A stretch of DNA of 64,000 nt from Paragonimus skrjabini miyazakii (GCA_014338405.1 JTDE01000287.1:97394-161393), one strand, 5' to 3'; shown: positions 33,356 through 46,498, numbered from the stretch's first letter. Notes: generated by a model from the sequence alone, not told the origin. Numbers and translations: made by a program.

Positions 33356-34090
33356 CGATAACCTGGGGAAATGATGAGTAAGCTTGTAACCGCTTTGAGG
33401 AAACTCGCAAAACCGTGCAACCTGTGCGAGCTACTAGGAGAAACCCTCACCCGAAACGGAATGGTCATCGGCGTACAAAATCTAGTTATAGCCAAGAGAT
33501 TACAGAGCAATTTGAAGTTGGCAATTTCCCAAAAGATCAACGTTAGGAAGGGCAATCAGGCTGTGAAACAAAGGATCCTTTCTAACGCAGACTTTGTCCT
33601 AGTGGTAAATGCTGTGAGCAGGGACAGAACCAGCTACAAATTTTGCGGGCAAAGACATTTTATCAGAAAGGAAATTGTACAACTTATGGAAAGACCTGCA
33701 TGAAATGCCAAGGAAGAACCTTTCGTCAGACAGTACAGGTCGTCTATGGTCGATCTGATCAACAAAGACGACACGAAGGTAACAAACCGGCTTAACTGAT
33801 TTTGCAGATGGAAGAGAATCTAAGTAAACTGAGCATTGAAAATATAAAGAGATGTGAGCTAGACTGCGGCACATCGTTTAGTGTCTTATCATCAGGTTTG
33901 ATTAAGGTGACCAACATACGCCAATCACAGCGGCGACAAGCGTCAAAAGAATTGAAATTCTGTCTGTCACTAATCCGAAAAATGAACAAATTGAGATGTT
34001 TGATTTTTTTGTGACTGAACGTGATTCAGCCCACGGTTTGGGGTCTGATGTTATTCAGTTGATGAGTCTCATCACCAAGTAGCTGGTGCA
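33356..34090 (+). pseudogene. Second gypsy-type retroelement remnant: gag nucleocapsid and protease
   Basis: A basic segment (A-T-R-R-N-P-H-P-K-R-N-G-H-R-R, about 33428-33472) is followed by broken zinc knuckles: F-C-G-Q-R-H-F in one frame (33642-33662), then N-C-T-T-Y-G-K-T-C-M-K-C-Q-G-R in the next (33673-33717). About 140 nt on comes the aspartic-protease site L-D-C-G-T-S (Asp codon 33862), where D-T-G or D-S-G is usual. After another shift the frame continues F-D-F-F-V-T-E-R-D-S-A-H-G-L-G (about 33990-34035). This organisation suits gypsy elements unlike the one at 3.9-6.8 kb. It lies in bestrophin intron 3, antisense to the gene. Confidence 0.55.
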
Positions 34091-35512
34091 AATAATGACT
34101 TAACATGGGTCAGCATACCAACACCCGAACGGAAATCTGGCGTTTTCGATCGCCAAATACCTAATCGCAACAAGTCATGTGGTTAGCCCCGTCACTTCGT
34201 TCGTCATCTTTTAGTGCACTCACAACCCTAGGCTGTTGGGGTCCTCCGAAGCATTGTTAATGAAGCGTCAAGCATCGGTCCTCTGTTGGCAAAAGATGCT
34301 GATGCAATCAACTTCGTCACCGTGGCAGCCAGCCCTAATTGCAACCATGTGATGTTAGTTCATTCCATTATTTTGTCGCTACGCGCTTAAACCATATAAC
34401 CGAATGTTTTGTGTAATCAATTGCTGCGAATAACCGAAATGTTTGCATCTCGTAATGTATGTCTTCTTGACGTCTTGATATGCTTAACGATTTATTCTAG
34501 ATACATATCAGCAAACAAATCATGTAATCTTAAAGAGTTGTGAATTTCAGGAATACTCGTTCAAGTACTTACCCCAGTCGGCTTTAGTTGTAGGCAATTT
34601 TAATCTTATTTCTCTATAATCTCCCTTGAGGTCTTAAAAGAGAAGTACCATTCAGACAAACCGAAAATATGTGTAATTCGCTGTTTAATGCTATAACTCA
34701 GTGATTAACTGAGGGAGTGAAATCCGTCAAATCATTACCCGATAGATTTTGTCAATTTCGATACTTCAACCAGTATCAGGAAACAAAAAATGCTACTAAC
34801 TCCAGCTGCGCTATTAAAAGAAACTTTACCACATTCTCAGCAAATGATGAGGAAAACCAAGTGTTTATTGGTATTACTGTGAAAAGGTGTTGAGAAACAT
34901 TATTTTGAGGTTTTCACGTTGAGTTAATATTCCTATGAAGTAAAGCCGAACTTTGATCCGGTGCTTATTAAGCAAAGCACAAACTATGTGCAAACTGAAC
35001 GTCTCTGTGACTGAATCACAAAATGTCAAAAAATGTTTAATGATCACTCCCACAAATACAAAATTAAGAGTGAAGGTGTCCACAGAGCGAACAAAAAGTC
35101 TGTTTTATTTGCCAAATATATGGGCAAGATTATTAGCTTGATACTTTGCCGTAAACTTTCAGTTGTTGTCGGGAGTGACTATTGTTTGTCAAGGCTTATC
35201 ATACGATTACTAATAGGTTTGGTACTAATTCCACGTCACAAAAGCGGTTTGCTTAGATTATCTCACTCCATCACCAGCAAACAGAATATTTATGGAGAAT
35301 ATGGTTATGTTGATTTCTGAAATACACAAGCACTATTATTCAGTTTCAGTTGACTACAACTAACCGTATCACACACAACCTGGCTACGTCTGGACTCGTT
35401 AAACGTAACCAGTGTATACTTGGTGTAACTGATGTCTATTACCAAAAATGCTGTTGGGAATAGTGACTGTAGAAATCACTGAGTCAGATAATGATTGAAT
35501 CAACTGACTTAC
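34091..35512 (-). other. Bestrophin intron 3, proximal end
   Basis: No gene recognised. A plus-strand frame at about 34233-34390 (V-N-E-A-S-S-I-G-P-L-L-A-K-D) may be a further eroded part of the retroelement upstream. Confidence 0.4.
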
Positions 35513-35666
35513 TGCAACATGTAAGGCCACTTCGTTCATCCAAGGGATATACATGTACATACGATACCATCGACCGATTATGCCGGCGACGAAGAAACCG
35601 AGTAGAAACGAGATTGGGATATCGCCCTTGGTTTTCTCGCAAAACTCCACTATTCCTTCGAATACT
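35513..35666 (-). CDS. Bestrophin exon 3: second membrane helix and pore neck
   Basis: 154 nt. The first base completes the Arg codon begun in exon 2 (AG|A); the exon ends in phase 0 at a perfect GTAAGT donor. It encodes residues 62-112. D-I-P-I-S-F-L-L-G-F-F corresponds to the I-P-I-S-F-V-L-G-F-Y helix of BEST1. The three hydrophobic neck residues (BEST1 Ile76, Phe80, Phe84) are all present as Ile77, Phe81 and Phe85. G-R-W-Y ... I-P-W follows, as in the family's R-W-W ... L-P-W. The TAC-AG acceptor has only a modest pyrimidine tract. Confidence 0.95.
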
Positions 35667-38148
35667 CTGTATGAATGATGATATAATAAGCGTAAAACGA
35701 AGAATATACGAAGCGAAATGAAAAATGGTTTCATAAATCTTAAGGGCCTTAGTGGAGAACTATAGGATGATTATTGAGTAGTAGTATAGACCACTGTAAT
35801 CGTTCTGAATGTGATGAAACGTTGGTCTTGAATCATAGTACAACACATATTTTAGTGTTTAACGATATTGCGTTAACTTTAAAAGTTCCAGCAGCAGCCA
35901 CACGGGTTGCCTAATCGTTTCAGTCAGAGAAGTAGTAAACTCCATAAGATAAAAACACAATAAAAACTCTCAGTCAATTCAAAATATCCGACTTAATTAA
36001 GTTCCAATGAATATTGCAAATTTTCGCCAGTTACTCCGATATATAGTCAATAGATCTTAAATGTCACTCATTTTTACACTTTGCCAACCCTCTAATTTTA
36101 TCAAAAATGCACACAGTCTCCGACTGAAGTGTTCATAAATGATCGATTTCTACCTGTCCTTCAAGCACGCTCACTCGCCATGTGGTTACGCGGCACCCTT
36201 CCGTATTATGTTATGTCGATTTGTCTTTCCCTTTGTGTCTGATGTTAAACTCATCAAGATCTCCTTCATCTCAACTCTCGACAGTAATTGTAGAATGAGA
36301 TTGGGTTGAAATGTTGCGTCAGAATTTTTCCGTAGATTATCACTTTTTCTATCCACACAATACCGGAACACTACTTAGTTTTGCGTGTTGCATATTACGT
36401 AATATTTTTTGCTAGCATTGCCAGAATAAAAGTTAGTGTAGTCACCCAGGTTAGCCGTGGAACGCATTTCCGCTTCATATTGATAGAAAAAACTTGAATA
36501 CTGCCAACATGACGTTGTATACCATTGCGAGTAATTGAGGCTATCTCGGAAGATATCAACATGAGCACCAATCTTTCGAGAGATATGCGTGCATACCAAC
36601 AACTATGATCCATCAAGCTAACTCATACTTGGGCTGAAACTCTACCAATGGATGAAACATGATTCAACTAGCAGACGTTAGCTATGTATTTTGTCACTCT
36701 GACACACAGTTTTGATTTGTTGATCAGCCGCATTTCAAGAAACTCAATGCGATACATCTTGGTTCACCGGTATGCCTGTTATAATTCACTGAATGACTCA
36801 CAGTGATATCGGTTCATATGTCTATTGGACATTGTTGTTGATCTGTTTGATCATTCATTTATTTGGTTCGTTTCCGTTTGGATCTATGATGCGTATTCAA
36901 TGAGTAAACAATGAGAGCGACGATGTATGCATCACAATACACAAGTGCGCTTGTGTTTGCAACTCATTTCTGATGTAACGGTCGCCTGTTTTCTTTGGCG
37001 GCAGTTTTTTTAAAGAGAACTATAATCCTTCTCACACTTATGTATAAACGAGGAATTTAATGCACGCATCTGGTGACTTTAGTGACTAGGTGAACAGGAT
37101 CACCTAGTAGGGGACATTTTTAAAGAACACTGTTATATTACATTAATGACGCTGTACGTCCCCCATACAATTAATGATGTTGCTACAAAAACAATCCAGA
37201 TAATCTTCCTTTGGTTGTTTTTGATGATCTAGAATAGAAAATTTAGAAAACGTAACATATAGGATGTTCGCTGGGCCAACATTTCGTACATGCTGATCAC
37301 ACATGCATCTCTAACATTCATCAATCGTCGAACCTAATTTCCCCGGGTTGCGGACATTAATGATCTGTCCATGTGTGCACATGGCACACAGAAGAATCTC
37401 ATGTTTATTCGAGTACAGTTCAAAGGTGACTACACAGCAGAGTGCTTAACATGTAGACTCAACCAGGCAAACGGCATGACCCCTGCCACAACCGAACTTC
37501 ATGCCCAGTTCACCACTCTCCAGTTCTCCGGTTCTATAGAAAAAATCGATTGTCACTTCTGGCCTCATCTAGATCAATCTACTGTTTCACTTGTTTCTGT
37601 GCAGCAGGTTATATTGATCGAAAGTCAAGACAGTTTTCGAAGCGAATCCGGAAATAGAATCCACGGTGTTTGAAGTACGGAGAAACACGGTCGCTCATCT
37701 GGTTGGAAGTGAGCACCTACCAGCTAACCTATCAAATGCCGTCCGAGTGAGGACATTGTGCACTGCCACGGATGCATGACTCAGTATTATATCACCAAAG
37801 ACGGTTTGTCCAGGCGTTGCGTCCACCCTGATCACAAATCCATCAGATCAACGGCCAGCCTAAGTGTTTAGACCAGTGGACTTGCGTGAACTAATGGACC
37901 AAACTAGGCATCAATAATTGATCAACCAGTGACCTGGTTTGTGTGTAATACGTCCGATCTGACTTTTACACCTTCTTATATAAATGTACCGACTTAAAGA
38001 TGAATTATCAGAAACACATAATCACCTGTCTTTATTCTCACTATATTAATGGGCATAGCTAAAATAAAACGGTACTTCAAAAACGTTACAAGATATACTC
38101 CTTCAGAGTGTTCTGTTTAAATAATTTATATCAGATTGACCGACTTAC
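35667..38148 (-). other. Bestrophin intron 2
   Basis: 2.5 kb. A GC-richer stretch at 37340-37880 keeps a 100-codon plus-strand frame (37371-37673) without recognisable motifs. Minus-strand frames at 36375-36616 include a hydrophobic stretch but no splice context. Nothing assigned. Confidence 0.45.
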
Positions 38149-38259
38149 CTTTTTTGGCTGTCATTCATAGCAAACCGATAGGATAAGTTCAATACGTAAT
38201 ATGCTGATATGTAGATGAGCAGATCTATCCATACCAGTTTGTATAGGCTGCCTTTCCAT
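38149..38259 (-). CDS. Bestrophin exon 2: first membrane helix
   Basis: 111 nt, phase 2 at both ends. The acceptor follows TTTGTCTTGCTTCCACATCACAG and the donor is GTAAGT. It encodes W-K-G-S-L-Y-K-L-V-W-I-D-L-L then a hydrophobic helix and L-S-Y-R-F-A-M-N-D-S-Q-K. R-W-(K/R)-G-S-x-Y-K-L is the family's N-terminal signature, followed by the Y-R-x-x-L/M ... E/D-x-Q-x-x-F pattern into exon 3. Confidence 0.95.
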
Positions 38260-39669
38260 CTGTGATGTGGAAGCAAGACAAACCAACAATAGAATGATTT
38301 ACATTCACGTCAAAATGGGTTTTGAGGAATCTACTGCACGATCCAAGGAATTATCTGGTAGCGTAGTACCAGGTAAATATTTGGTAGATATCTATATTAC
38401 AACTAAACATCAACTAAAACGCTATCTAAATATCAGCTTCAGCCACGTGAGAAAAGTTTTCCTTTTGTACACACATCTTAACATAAACATCTGTCTAAGA
38501 ACATCATTCCTTTGCTGTTCGTGGATACACTTCAAATGGTGCATCTTTTTCTAGAGTTCCATTCAGAACAGTCATACAAGAAGATTGATCATATTTTTGG
38601 ATTCAGACTGAACACACTTTTGATCACATACGAGAGGAACATTAAAAGGCTGAACATGAATAACAGCGGAAGCGTTTGGGACAGCTGAAGCAATCGATAA
38701 TATGTTTGTGCTTCGATCTCAGTATTGGATCTATGAATTTATTTTGTGAGTTGAGGTATCAGTAACAGAATCCCACGTCTCAAATGAAACGAGTAAGAAG
38801 ATAACAATCATTCGTACTGTGAATAAATTACAAAACAATTTTCTTTTCAAGAAGCCTGCGTCTTTGTTGTCACATACTTATATATTACCCATGTTAATTG
38901 GATGTACAACGTTAATTGAGATGCATATATTTCATTTCACAGTTAGTTAGGGTTTGATATTATTTCAAAAATCAAGCAACAAATGCTTTGTATTTCGGGT
39001 ACTCTCTAAGAGCTCACATAAATCTAGCAAACCGTCTCTCCCTTCTGTTCAAACAGATGCATGGTCATAAGAACCGCTACTATGCGTTTTTGTACTTGTC
39101 CTTATCGTTCATTCAATATCGTAACATAAACGTATGCGCGTCTTAAATTTGCTTTCAGTCAGTATTACCGATGAGAATGCACGTGATTTTTGTTTTTCTT
39201 CAACCTTTTTCTACTATTTCGCACGTCCAAGATATTTTTCTACCAGGTCAGTCACAACACCTAAAAGAAGACTGAAACAAAAATGACGAAAAACAGTTTA
39301 GTTATCTGACTCCATTCTCTCTACTACTCTGTCTCACCAAAAGTGTGAAGTGTGTACCAGATCATCGTTATACCCCAGAGTAATCGGTGTTCATGTGCGT
39401 GTTTCCTCATCCGCCAGAACGATAGAAACAAAAACACGCTGTATGACTTACTATGCAGATACAAACCACCTTAAGCTTGCAAAACGTATGTTGTCATGCG
39501 TACGTTTTATCAAAGACTGAACCCAATCGTTATAACATAACTTGCAGTCGGTAGTTAGACACGTGGTATTTTGCTAAAAGTTGTTATCTCCAAACGTTGT
39601 ACTTTTCCTTAGAGTCTTTAATAATTGAGCCTTTGTGATACATCACAATAATTAAACGTTCTCGAACTA

Positions 39670-40100
39670 GATTACTGGTGAGTGGTGAGGGGTTTGGTTA
39701 AGTTTAAGATGAACATCACTGAAACTAGTTCGCAGCCGCCGCATTCCCAGAGAGTTTCAAATCAACCTCTTTCGAAAAGAAGCACTAGATTCGAGTTTCG
39801 CACTCAGTAAAGCTCGTTAGTAGTGCATACCCCCGCCAAGGCCGAGACTGGAACTTCGGCCAAGCTTTCATGATGCAACCGTGTTGATCACTGTACCAGT
39901 GACCTTAAGCAAACTTCACGTTCGCTTGTGAGTAGTGATCAGGTTGCCCGATCGCCTCGATGGGAGACAGTGTCTGCTAACTTTAATCGATAACCTCGTA
40001 ATTAGAACTCTACAGACGGGTCGAAATCTCGGATATCAATAAACTTGCTATGTGATATCATAGATTACTGAGGAGTAGTCGGGGATTTGGATATGTTTCA
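39670..40100 (-). repeat. tRNA-like SINE copy with extra tRNA-like block
   Basis: Same family as 26791-27062 (TTTCGAAAAGAAGCACTAGA, AGTAGTGCATAC). Read on the minus strand it has the A-box-like GGTCACTGGTACAGTGATCA. It is followed by a second unit containing GGGTCGAAATCTC, resembling the block at 22780 and 23220, so the family may be composite. Confidence 0.55.
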
Positions 40101-41106
40101 AATTAAATAAACACTTAGTTAATAACAGTAATGCAGCGTAGTTAATACCATTAATGCAAACGGTAACCTATTGTCATAATCGGGGTAAAGAGAATTTGCC
40201 TATAAGTATGCATCGTTAAATTATGAACATGCTAGGCTTGCTGGGATGAAATTTTGCCAACCACGAAAAACCGCACAATTGTTCCAACTTACGCACTAGT
40301 GACAATCGAATTTGCCCTGATAAATGCAACGGAACTGGGCAGTACGAAAAAACCGCAAATGAAACCACTTAGCACCTAAGGCGTTCATTAAGATCAAGTT
40401 TCCTTAAAACAGATTTCCCTTGTTGTGTAGATTTACCGATTTCATGAGGTCAATTCGTTAAGCAGTCCAATTAATTGATGATTCACAAGCACGAGCAGCA
40501 GCTTGTTGAACCGAACTACTTCCAAAATGAGCTAGCATATGATGATCAAAATGTGTAGGATAAATCATCCCTGGGTGAAACTAAGAACCCTGGGCATACT
40601 AACAGAGGAGAATGGAGGTAACTGTCCCTGTCAAGCTGAAGATAGACCAATATTCAACAGTGTGGTTCTGGAAGCTGAACATAGTAGCTACTACTCATGT
40701 TCAGTATATCGAGCACACTTCTTATGGTGCTGACTGACACCCTTTGTCGGTACTGAGTTCGGTAACATTCTATTGAGTTTGTAGTTCCACTGCTGTTCAG
40801 AAAAATAAAATAAAAACGACCAGCTCTTCTGCTTTGGTATTTAAACCTACGAAATATATGCTCTGGTATGCACTGACGTAGAGCTGAGGCTGGCAATACA
40901 CAACTATAGCCTGTTTCAATACCGGATGTCATTTTAAGAACAAACATAAAGTATGATAAAATACAGTCAATTGGGGTTGTTGTAAAGTTCTTGATTTCGG
41001 TAAAACACGAGGGAATACTGATGGTTTACTCAGATCAAACTGGTTAACCGTTAGCACTTGACACTTCACAAAGCAATGGCGCAACCAATTTGATTGGATT
41101 CCGTAA

Positions 41107-41469
41107 ATGCCGAAATTGGAAACCATGTCAATAAGAAAGACGTTATGGGAGGACAAAACTGACTACGAGGATGGCTCAATGAATAGTGTACTGGCGTCCT
41201 GTCCAGCAGTCGGGGGGTTCAGGTATCTTGAGTGCCATTCTGTCATCATATTAATCGTAAAACTTGCATTATTCAAGGATTCTGCTCAGATTCAGCGGCA
41301 AGATTGTTTTTATCTAAAACAAAAGTCACCGGTATCCCATCAGACAGGCTGTATTCAAATCAGATCTCAGAAGGAACTTGCAAACTGGATCAGACTGTCT
41401 TGTCCACCTGTAACTGTCTGTGCGTTTTGCACTATGCTGTTCTCGATATTAATAAAAACTGATAAATAA
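41107..41469 (+). other. Unassigned plus-strand coding-like segment
   Basis: A 120-codon frame with an overlapping second frame (41232-41462), both ending around an AATAAA at about 41450. The start (L-E-T-M-S-I-R-K-T-L-W-E-D-K) reads coding-like and there is a GTATCT donor-like site at 41222. This could be the terminal exon of an unseen gene or a degraded element. No family recognised. Confidence 0.2.
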
Positions 41470-41694
41470 CTTTCACGATATAGTCTGCTTAATAATTCAA
41501 ATGCGAGCACCTTGTAATCTAACTAGTGCGGCGTTGACACACAGTATGCATCCTTCTCAATTGTACCATGTGAGCAATTGATTATTTAGTTTGCATCAGC
41601 AAAAAAACGAAACAGTGGTTCCAGTAACCCTGTTGACAATCAAACACATGCGAACGGCACAGTCTGGATGAGTCACGGGATTTATTAAAGGCTC

Positions 41695-41916
41695 CTAAAA
41701 ATCCACATGGAAGCTAAAGGAAATCAGACGCTGACAGCACAGTTGATAGAAGCTTGAAATAATTAGCATGTCTTGCGAGCAGTGCAAGTAATTGCTTATG
41801 ATCCATGTTTTGATCACACTGGGCCCTTCCGCATAAGCACACAAAAAACCATCCACTGGCAATCCACATTGGTGCGTGACTTTTTCTAGCTGCTCCTGGA
41901 CTAGAAAACAACTCAT
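41695..41916 (-). other. Unassigned minus-strand coding-like segment
   Basis: After a GTTTTCTAGTCCAG acceptor-like site the minus strand encodes E-Q-L-E-K-V-T-H-Q-C-G-L-P-V-D-G-F and on to a stop at 41695. The overlapping second frame is also open. It lies in bestrophin intron 1 on the same strand and does not fit the bestrophin phases or alignment. Confidence 0.2.
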
Positions 41917-42112
41917 ATTGTCAGTTACGGGTGAGTATGGAAACCCTTCTCAGGTTTAGTCGAACTGAGTCGAAAACAGTAGACATATTATGCATAAGGT
42001 GAACCGATGACAACTTTTGTTCAGGCGTCATAAGTACAACTCATAGCATGAGATAAACAAAGCAATATGTGTATTGATCCATGAATGACTGTGATTATTA
42101 ACTTAGGTGTAG

Positions 42113-42212
42113 NNNNNNNNNNNNNNNNNNNNNNNNNNNNNNNNNNNNNNNNNNNNNNNNNNNNNNNNNNNNNNNNNNNNNNNNNNNNNNNNNNNNNNNN
42201 NNNNNNNNNNNN
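42113..42212. other. Assembly gap (100 N)
   Basis: Exactly 100 undetermined bases, the usual placeholder for a gap of unknown size, in bestrophin intron 1. Confidence 0.99.
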
Positions 42213-43456
42213 ATAAGAGAAAGCATTGATTTTATATGCAAGATTCGTTGCTTGTAAGCCAAACGACAATGAAATTTTCAGAATAGGTTCACGTAATCCG
42301 AGATCGAAAGTTTCCAAGTTATATGCTAAATGACAGTAAACTTAAGTGATTTGAACAAACATTATCAGCGCCTTTGAACGGACTCTGGCTACAAATTGCA
42401 GGCATTAGTAACGGTGAATATTCATTATACGGTCATCGTGGATGAGATATGAGTTGAAACCACAAATTATAGCTTCTCGATGAATGGGTATGTTGAGTGG
42501 GGAGTGTCTCAGTTGCAGATAGGGAAGTGAATTTTGTATGGCGGCCATCTATAACATTGACAAGTCTATCCGGTCAATAAGAAATCACCGTCAGTAAACA
42601 GCTGTGGTATCATAGCGTGATAGATTCAAGATTACCAAACGGTCCGCAACAAAATCAAACATCGAACTAGCGCGTTGACAGTACGATTGTATTGCATATG
42701 CCTTCCTCCTCTCCAGATAATTGTGTTCATCTGTGCGGATTGGATAATTTCAAATAAAACTACTAACCTAAGCAGCCAGTGAACACTATACACACTCAGT
42801 AAAGCACGAGGGAAACAGAAAGTAATTAGCTTCGTTTCAAAAAACATTCAAAGTTTGTTTGACCGAATGACTGAATAGTACCCCATTTGTCCCAGAGTCA
42901 GTGTCATTTGTTAAGATTACCAATAAGATCTCAATTAACTTCGTGAGACGCAGTGAAAAAATCTTTAGCATGTGGTCCGTAAGATATGTAGAAACCAACG
43001 CCCGCACTCCTTACGGCGGGTACTTTATAATGCAATTTTCACAGCTGACAACATTCGTCTGGATGTAAGCGATTGTCGGCCAATGCATTCGTGATTGTCA
43101 ACTCTTTACTACCGTCCATACCAAACAGTCTACGTTATGTCTGAGCGATGAGTGCCAATTCTACATGATGTCAATACGTTAGGCGAACGTGCTAACGGTC
43201 GCATGAGGTGATTATGATAGTGTGATACCAATGAAATTCATCAAGGTACTTACAATAACATTCCCAGTAATCTTTCAGCAGGACAATCGTTCATTTCTCA
43301 AGTACTGTTGCTGGATAGGCGCCAAACTTTGCAGCTTGCTAGCTCAGTTGTTCGACGCGATCACTGCACAGTCATGTACTTGACCACACGAGCTGGGAGA
43401 TCATCACATTTTACACCACGAGAATTCCCTATACTCCTTAATACTGCACTACTCAC

Positions 43457-43527
43457 CGTTGCAAAATATGATAGAGTAGATGAAGTTCCTGGCAAACAAG
43501 TAGGTTATCCGCGCAGTGCACATTCAT
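43457..43527 (-). CDS. Bestrophin exon 1: start codon and N-terminus
   Basis: The ATG at 43527-43525 opens 23 codons plus CG, ending at a consensus GTGAGT donor. CG plus the first base of exon 2 makes the Arg of R-W-K-G-S. The peptide M-N-V-H-C-A-D-N-L-L ... L-L-Y-H-I-L-Q-R has the family's layout: M-x-V/I-x-Y/C start, a hydrophobic run, and R-W at residues 24-25, one residue longer than BEST1. The overlapping plus-strand frame at 43308-43592 is then its shadow. An alternative is that this ATG is internal to a longer first exon; the frame is closed not far upstream. Confidence 0.75.
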
Positions 43528-46498
43528 GCGAGAGGAATCAACTCAACTTTGCTACAAGCTGGAATGTGCTTGTTTACATGAACACAAGGTAGTTTGGCCC
43601 AGCCCATTGATATAACTCAGGTCGGTTGTCTCTTTGATCGGAGTGAGACTGCTCTTACAATACACAGATCACGAGCGTGTTAGCGTGATGACGGAACCAC
43701 GTAAATTGAACGATGCGGTCAAAGTCTGTCAACCAAAGACGAAGGCGATTGTGACGCTCAGTTCAGCTAGGTGGCCAACGTCAAAAACGTGCATGCGCTA
43801 GTGTACAAACCGATTAAACCCATCCCAGTAGCCCGGCTACCCGCTATATCTGATCAACAAAGGTGAGCGGGTCAGACGAAAGTCATTCGTTACATGCTTC
43901 AGTTGGTGCCACGTCTGCAACTTCAATGGCTTTGGTAAACTTGAACAATTGGAACAAATCACAAAGTTATCTCATTTCAACGGTGGTTCTTCAGAGACGT
44001 GGATCAGATGAGGCCAACAAGCTTGGTTAAGCAGTTCCCGAGAAGAATTGAACATGCGTCTTGTAAGTCCCTAAACTCGGTGGTCTTTCAGTGAACATAA
44101 AGACTCATTCACCCTCTCTTGCCTGTTAACGCTATGAGAAAGTATAAGTAGTTTAGTGCAGAGAACTATTTCCCACACCTAATCAATTTATGTATATTCA
44201 TTCTTAAACTAAATGTAGATGAGCAGTTTGAATACAGGCAGTCACCATGCCGACGAGACAAAACAAAGTTAGATATAAGGCATACAATGGACTAAGTAAC
44301 ACGTTCCTTTTTGTTTCACTAAACAGATGCACTCATCGATGCGTACGCCCATTTTAACGTGCAGACCTTTTGAGAGAAACTGAGAATCCAACCTTACCGA
44401 TAGCTGTTTTACTGTTGCTCAAGTGTGTAATAGTTTGGCTTAAGAACACTGAAACAAGATAAATTTCAATATCGTTCCTTCACCTGCATACTTAGAAATG
44501 CGGCATGCCCACTCAAATATGATGTCTTTTGTTTGGAATTTCGCAGTACAGCTTGGTTTACAATTATCATGAAAATGCAATTGTTTTTAAAAAATGATAC
44601 TCACATGCTGACATTTAGGCGCCTAGTGGTAGACTGTTACACTTTAAAACTGTAGTGTGTCCCCTAAAATCCAACTGAGTTCAGTTCAGATTTTTGATCC
44701 TCTACATCGGCTAGTGAAAGATCAAACAAACAAACAGCGAAGGAATCCTACGATTATTGGCTTTTTTGAAGCAGAAGACAACGGCTAATCAATGCCAGCT
44801 ACGAAAACAGCTTCAGTGACTGATCAGCATAGCGTACCAGAAATGGAATACGAAACAGTGCACCGAAAACGACAGTTTTTCAACATTTGCGTTATAAAGG
44901 ATTGCACAACTGTCATACTTGGCAAAACCATTTTGAAATCGACGTCTTCTCGCACCGTAGACACAGAAGCAGGCTGAATTAGTGTACTCTCTCTTTTCAT
45001 CCTGACGATGAAGTCGGATCAAGCGAATGATAGTATACTTGTTGTGTGTCGTTCTCACGACTCGGGATTTGGTTGTCTTGGTCGTATGCAGTTGGATCTG
45101 GTATCACAAAGCTATAACCTACAGCATGCACTTGCAATGATCCGTTTCTAAATTAGGAAAATGAATTCACAGGGTCCGATTGTAATTAACAGTATATTTA
45201 CAATGTTCCTCCTTGTGTGATTAAGGAACCTGAGCAATACTCAAAAGAGAGTGTGGCTGTCTTCACGCGACAATTCGGTCGTGCCTAATGTAAGGTCAAA
45301 GGGGCAGCGATCGATATAGTTGCCTCACGAGAGCTTGACGGGATTTCAAATGCCGCCAGAAACAATGACGTATATTGCTAGTGTGTTTTAACACAAGCAA
45401 CACTGGAGTTTCTTTTCTACAGAAGCTGACTGAAAGACCCCTGGGGCTCCGTAATCAGTAATTATTTATTAGTATTGCTCGTTTCCTATTAACTAACCCC
45501 CTCACCAATTACTTGTGATTAAGTTGTGCGATTTTCTCGAGGATGTTTTGCGGAAGCTGTTGAATTACAGTACTGGTTTTAATCGATTGATTCTAACGCA
45601 CGGGAATGTCATTCACACTTTAAAAATGTTACAGTCAGTCTTTGTTCCCACCAGTTTTTAAAATGTTCAGCACACAAACCGTGTTGCGACAGAATAAACT
45701 ACGTCGTAAAAGCATGCATGTAGGTGCCATGTTTGTGTAAGGGGATTGCTTACGTTTTTATGTGATGACTAGAATAGCTAACTGGAGTACAGTGACAAAC
45801 TTGTCGTTTTACTCATGAACTATTAATTCACGCACTTCGAATCAAGCGTTTTAGTTTTTATTTGGACAACTTCGTGCAAATGGAAGACAGACATCGTCAG
45901 AATTACTGTTCAGTGTTTGGCGGTGACTTCTAGATTCCGCTCACGGAAGGTAATTTTTGAACGAATCAAACTGCAAACCATTCTTGATATCAGTTGGACA
46001 CAAAAAAACGATAATAACTGCCTGAAACCTACTCCAAATATGGTCCTACTAAGAGAGTTAGGAAGTTGCGTATTAGAGCCCAACTTTCATTTTGTCTTAT
46101 TATGATTTAGATAATCCCATTTAACCATCACAATTACTGCGGAGACAGAACTTCTTAACAGACTTCTCAAAATTCACAAGAAAAACCACTGAGTGCCATC
46201 CAACTTTGTTAAGTTTGCTAAAAACGTAAAAAAAGGTTTTCGATATAATTTTAAAAGGTGACATGAAGAACTTTATATGAATACTTCCAAGCGGTGACTC
46301 TTCAATATTCTCTTGAAATACATTATCCGACGACATTAAATGCCCCCTATGGTGAGCCATTTCAAGTCAACGTTTGTCTTGTTCCTGTGGCTTACCACGA
46401 TTGTCTGGTTGTCGACACTTTCAGTAACTTTCCGTTGGCACTAGAGCACGACAAGACCATCCAACATTGATCCCGTTCACTGAATTCTTATGACACAG
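43528..46498. other. Region upstream of bestrophin, no confident gene
   Basis: It should contain the bestrophin 5' UTR and promoter, but I see no clear TATA box. GC-richer sequence at 43660-44060 and a plus-strand 61-codon frame at 44792-44974 suggest eroded repeats. No RNA gene accepted. Confidence 0.4.

Larger units (their letters stand above)
38260..43456 (-). other. Bestrophin intron 1
   Basis: 5.2 kb holding a SINE at 39670-40100, two coding-like segments listed separately (41107 and 41695) and the 42113-42212 gap. Because of the gap its true length is unknown. Confidence 0.6.

Noticed and set aside
39470..39520. Alternative bestrophin first exon ending in AG before GTGGTT
   Set aside because: Weak donor, no ATG in the required frame and no N-terminal family pattern; the exon at 43457-43527 fits far better.
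43308..43592. 94-codon plus-strand frame that reads coding-like
   Set aside because: It is antisense to bestrophin exon 1, which has a consensus donor and a correct phase joint. Its own splice sites are weak.
44605..44700. tRNA-like stretch with TAGTGGTAGAC and GAGTTCAGTTCAG
   Set aside because: Acceptor stem and T arm do not pair; both boxes are far from consensus.
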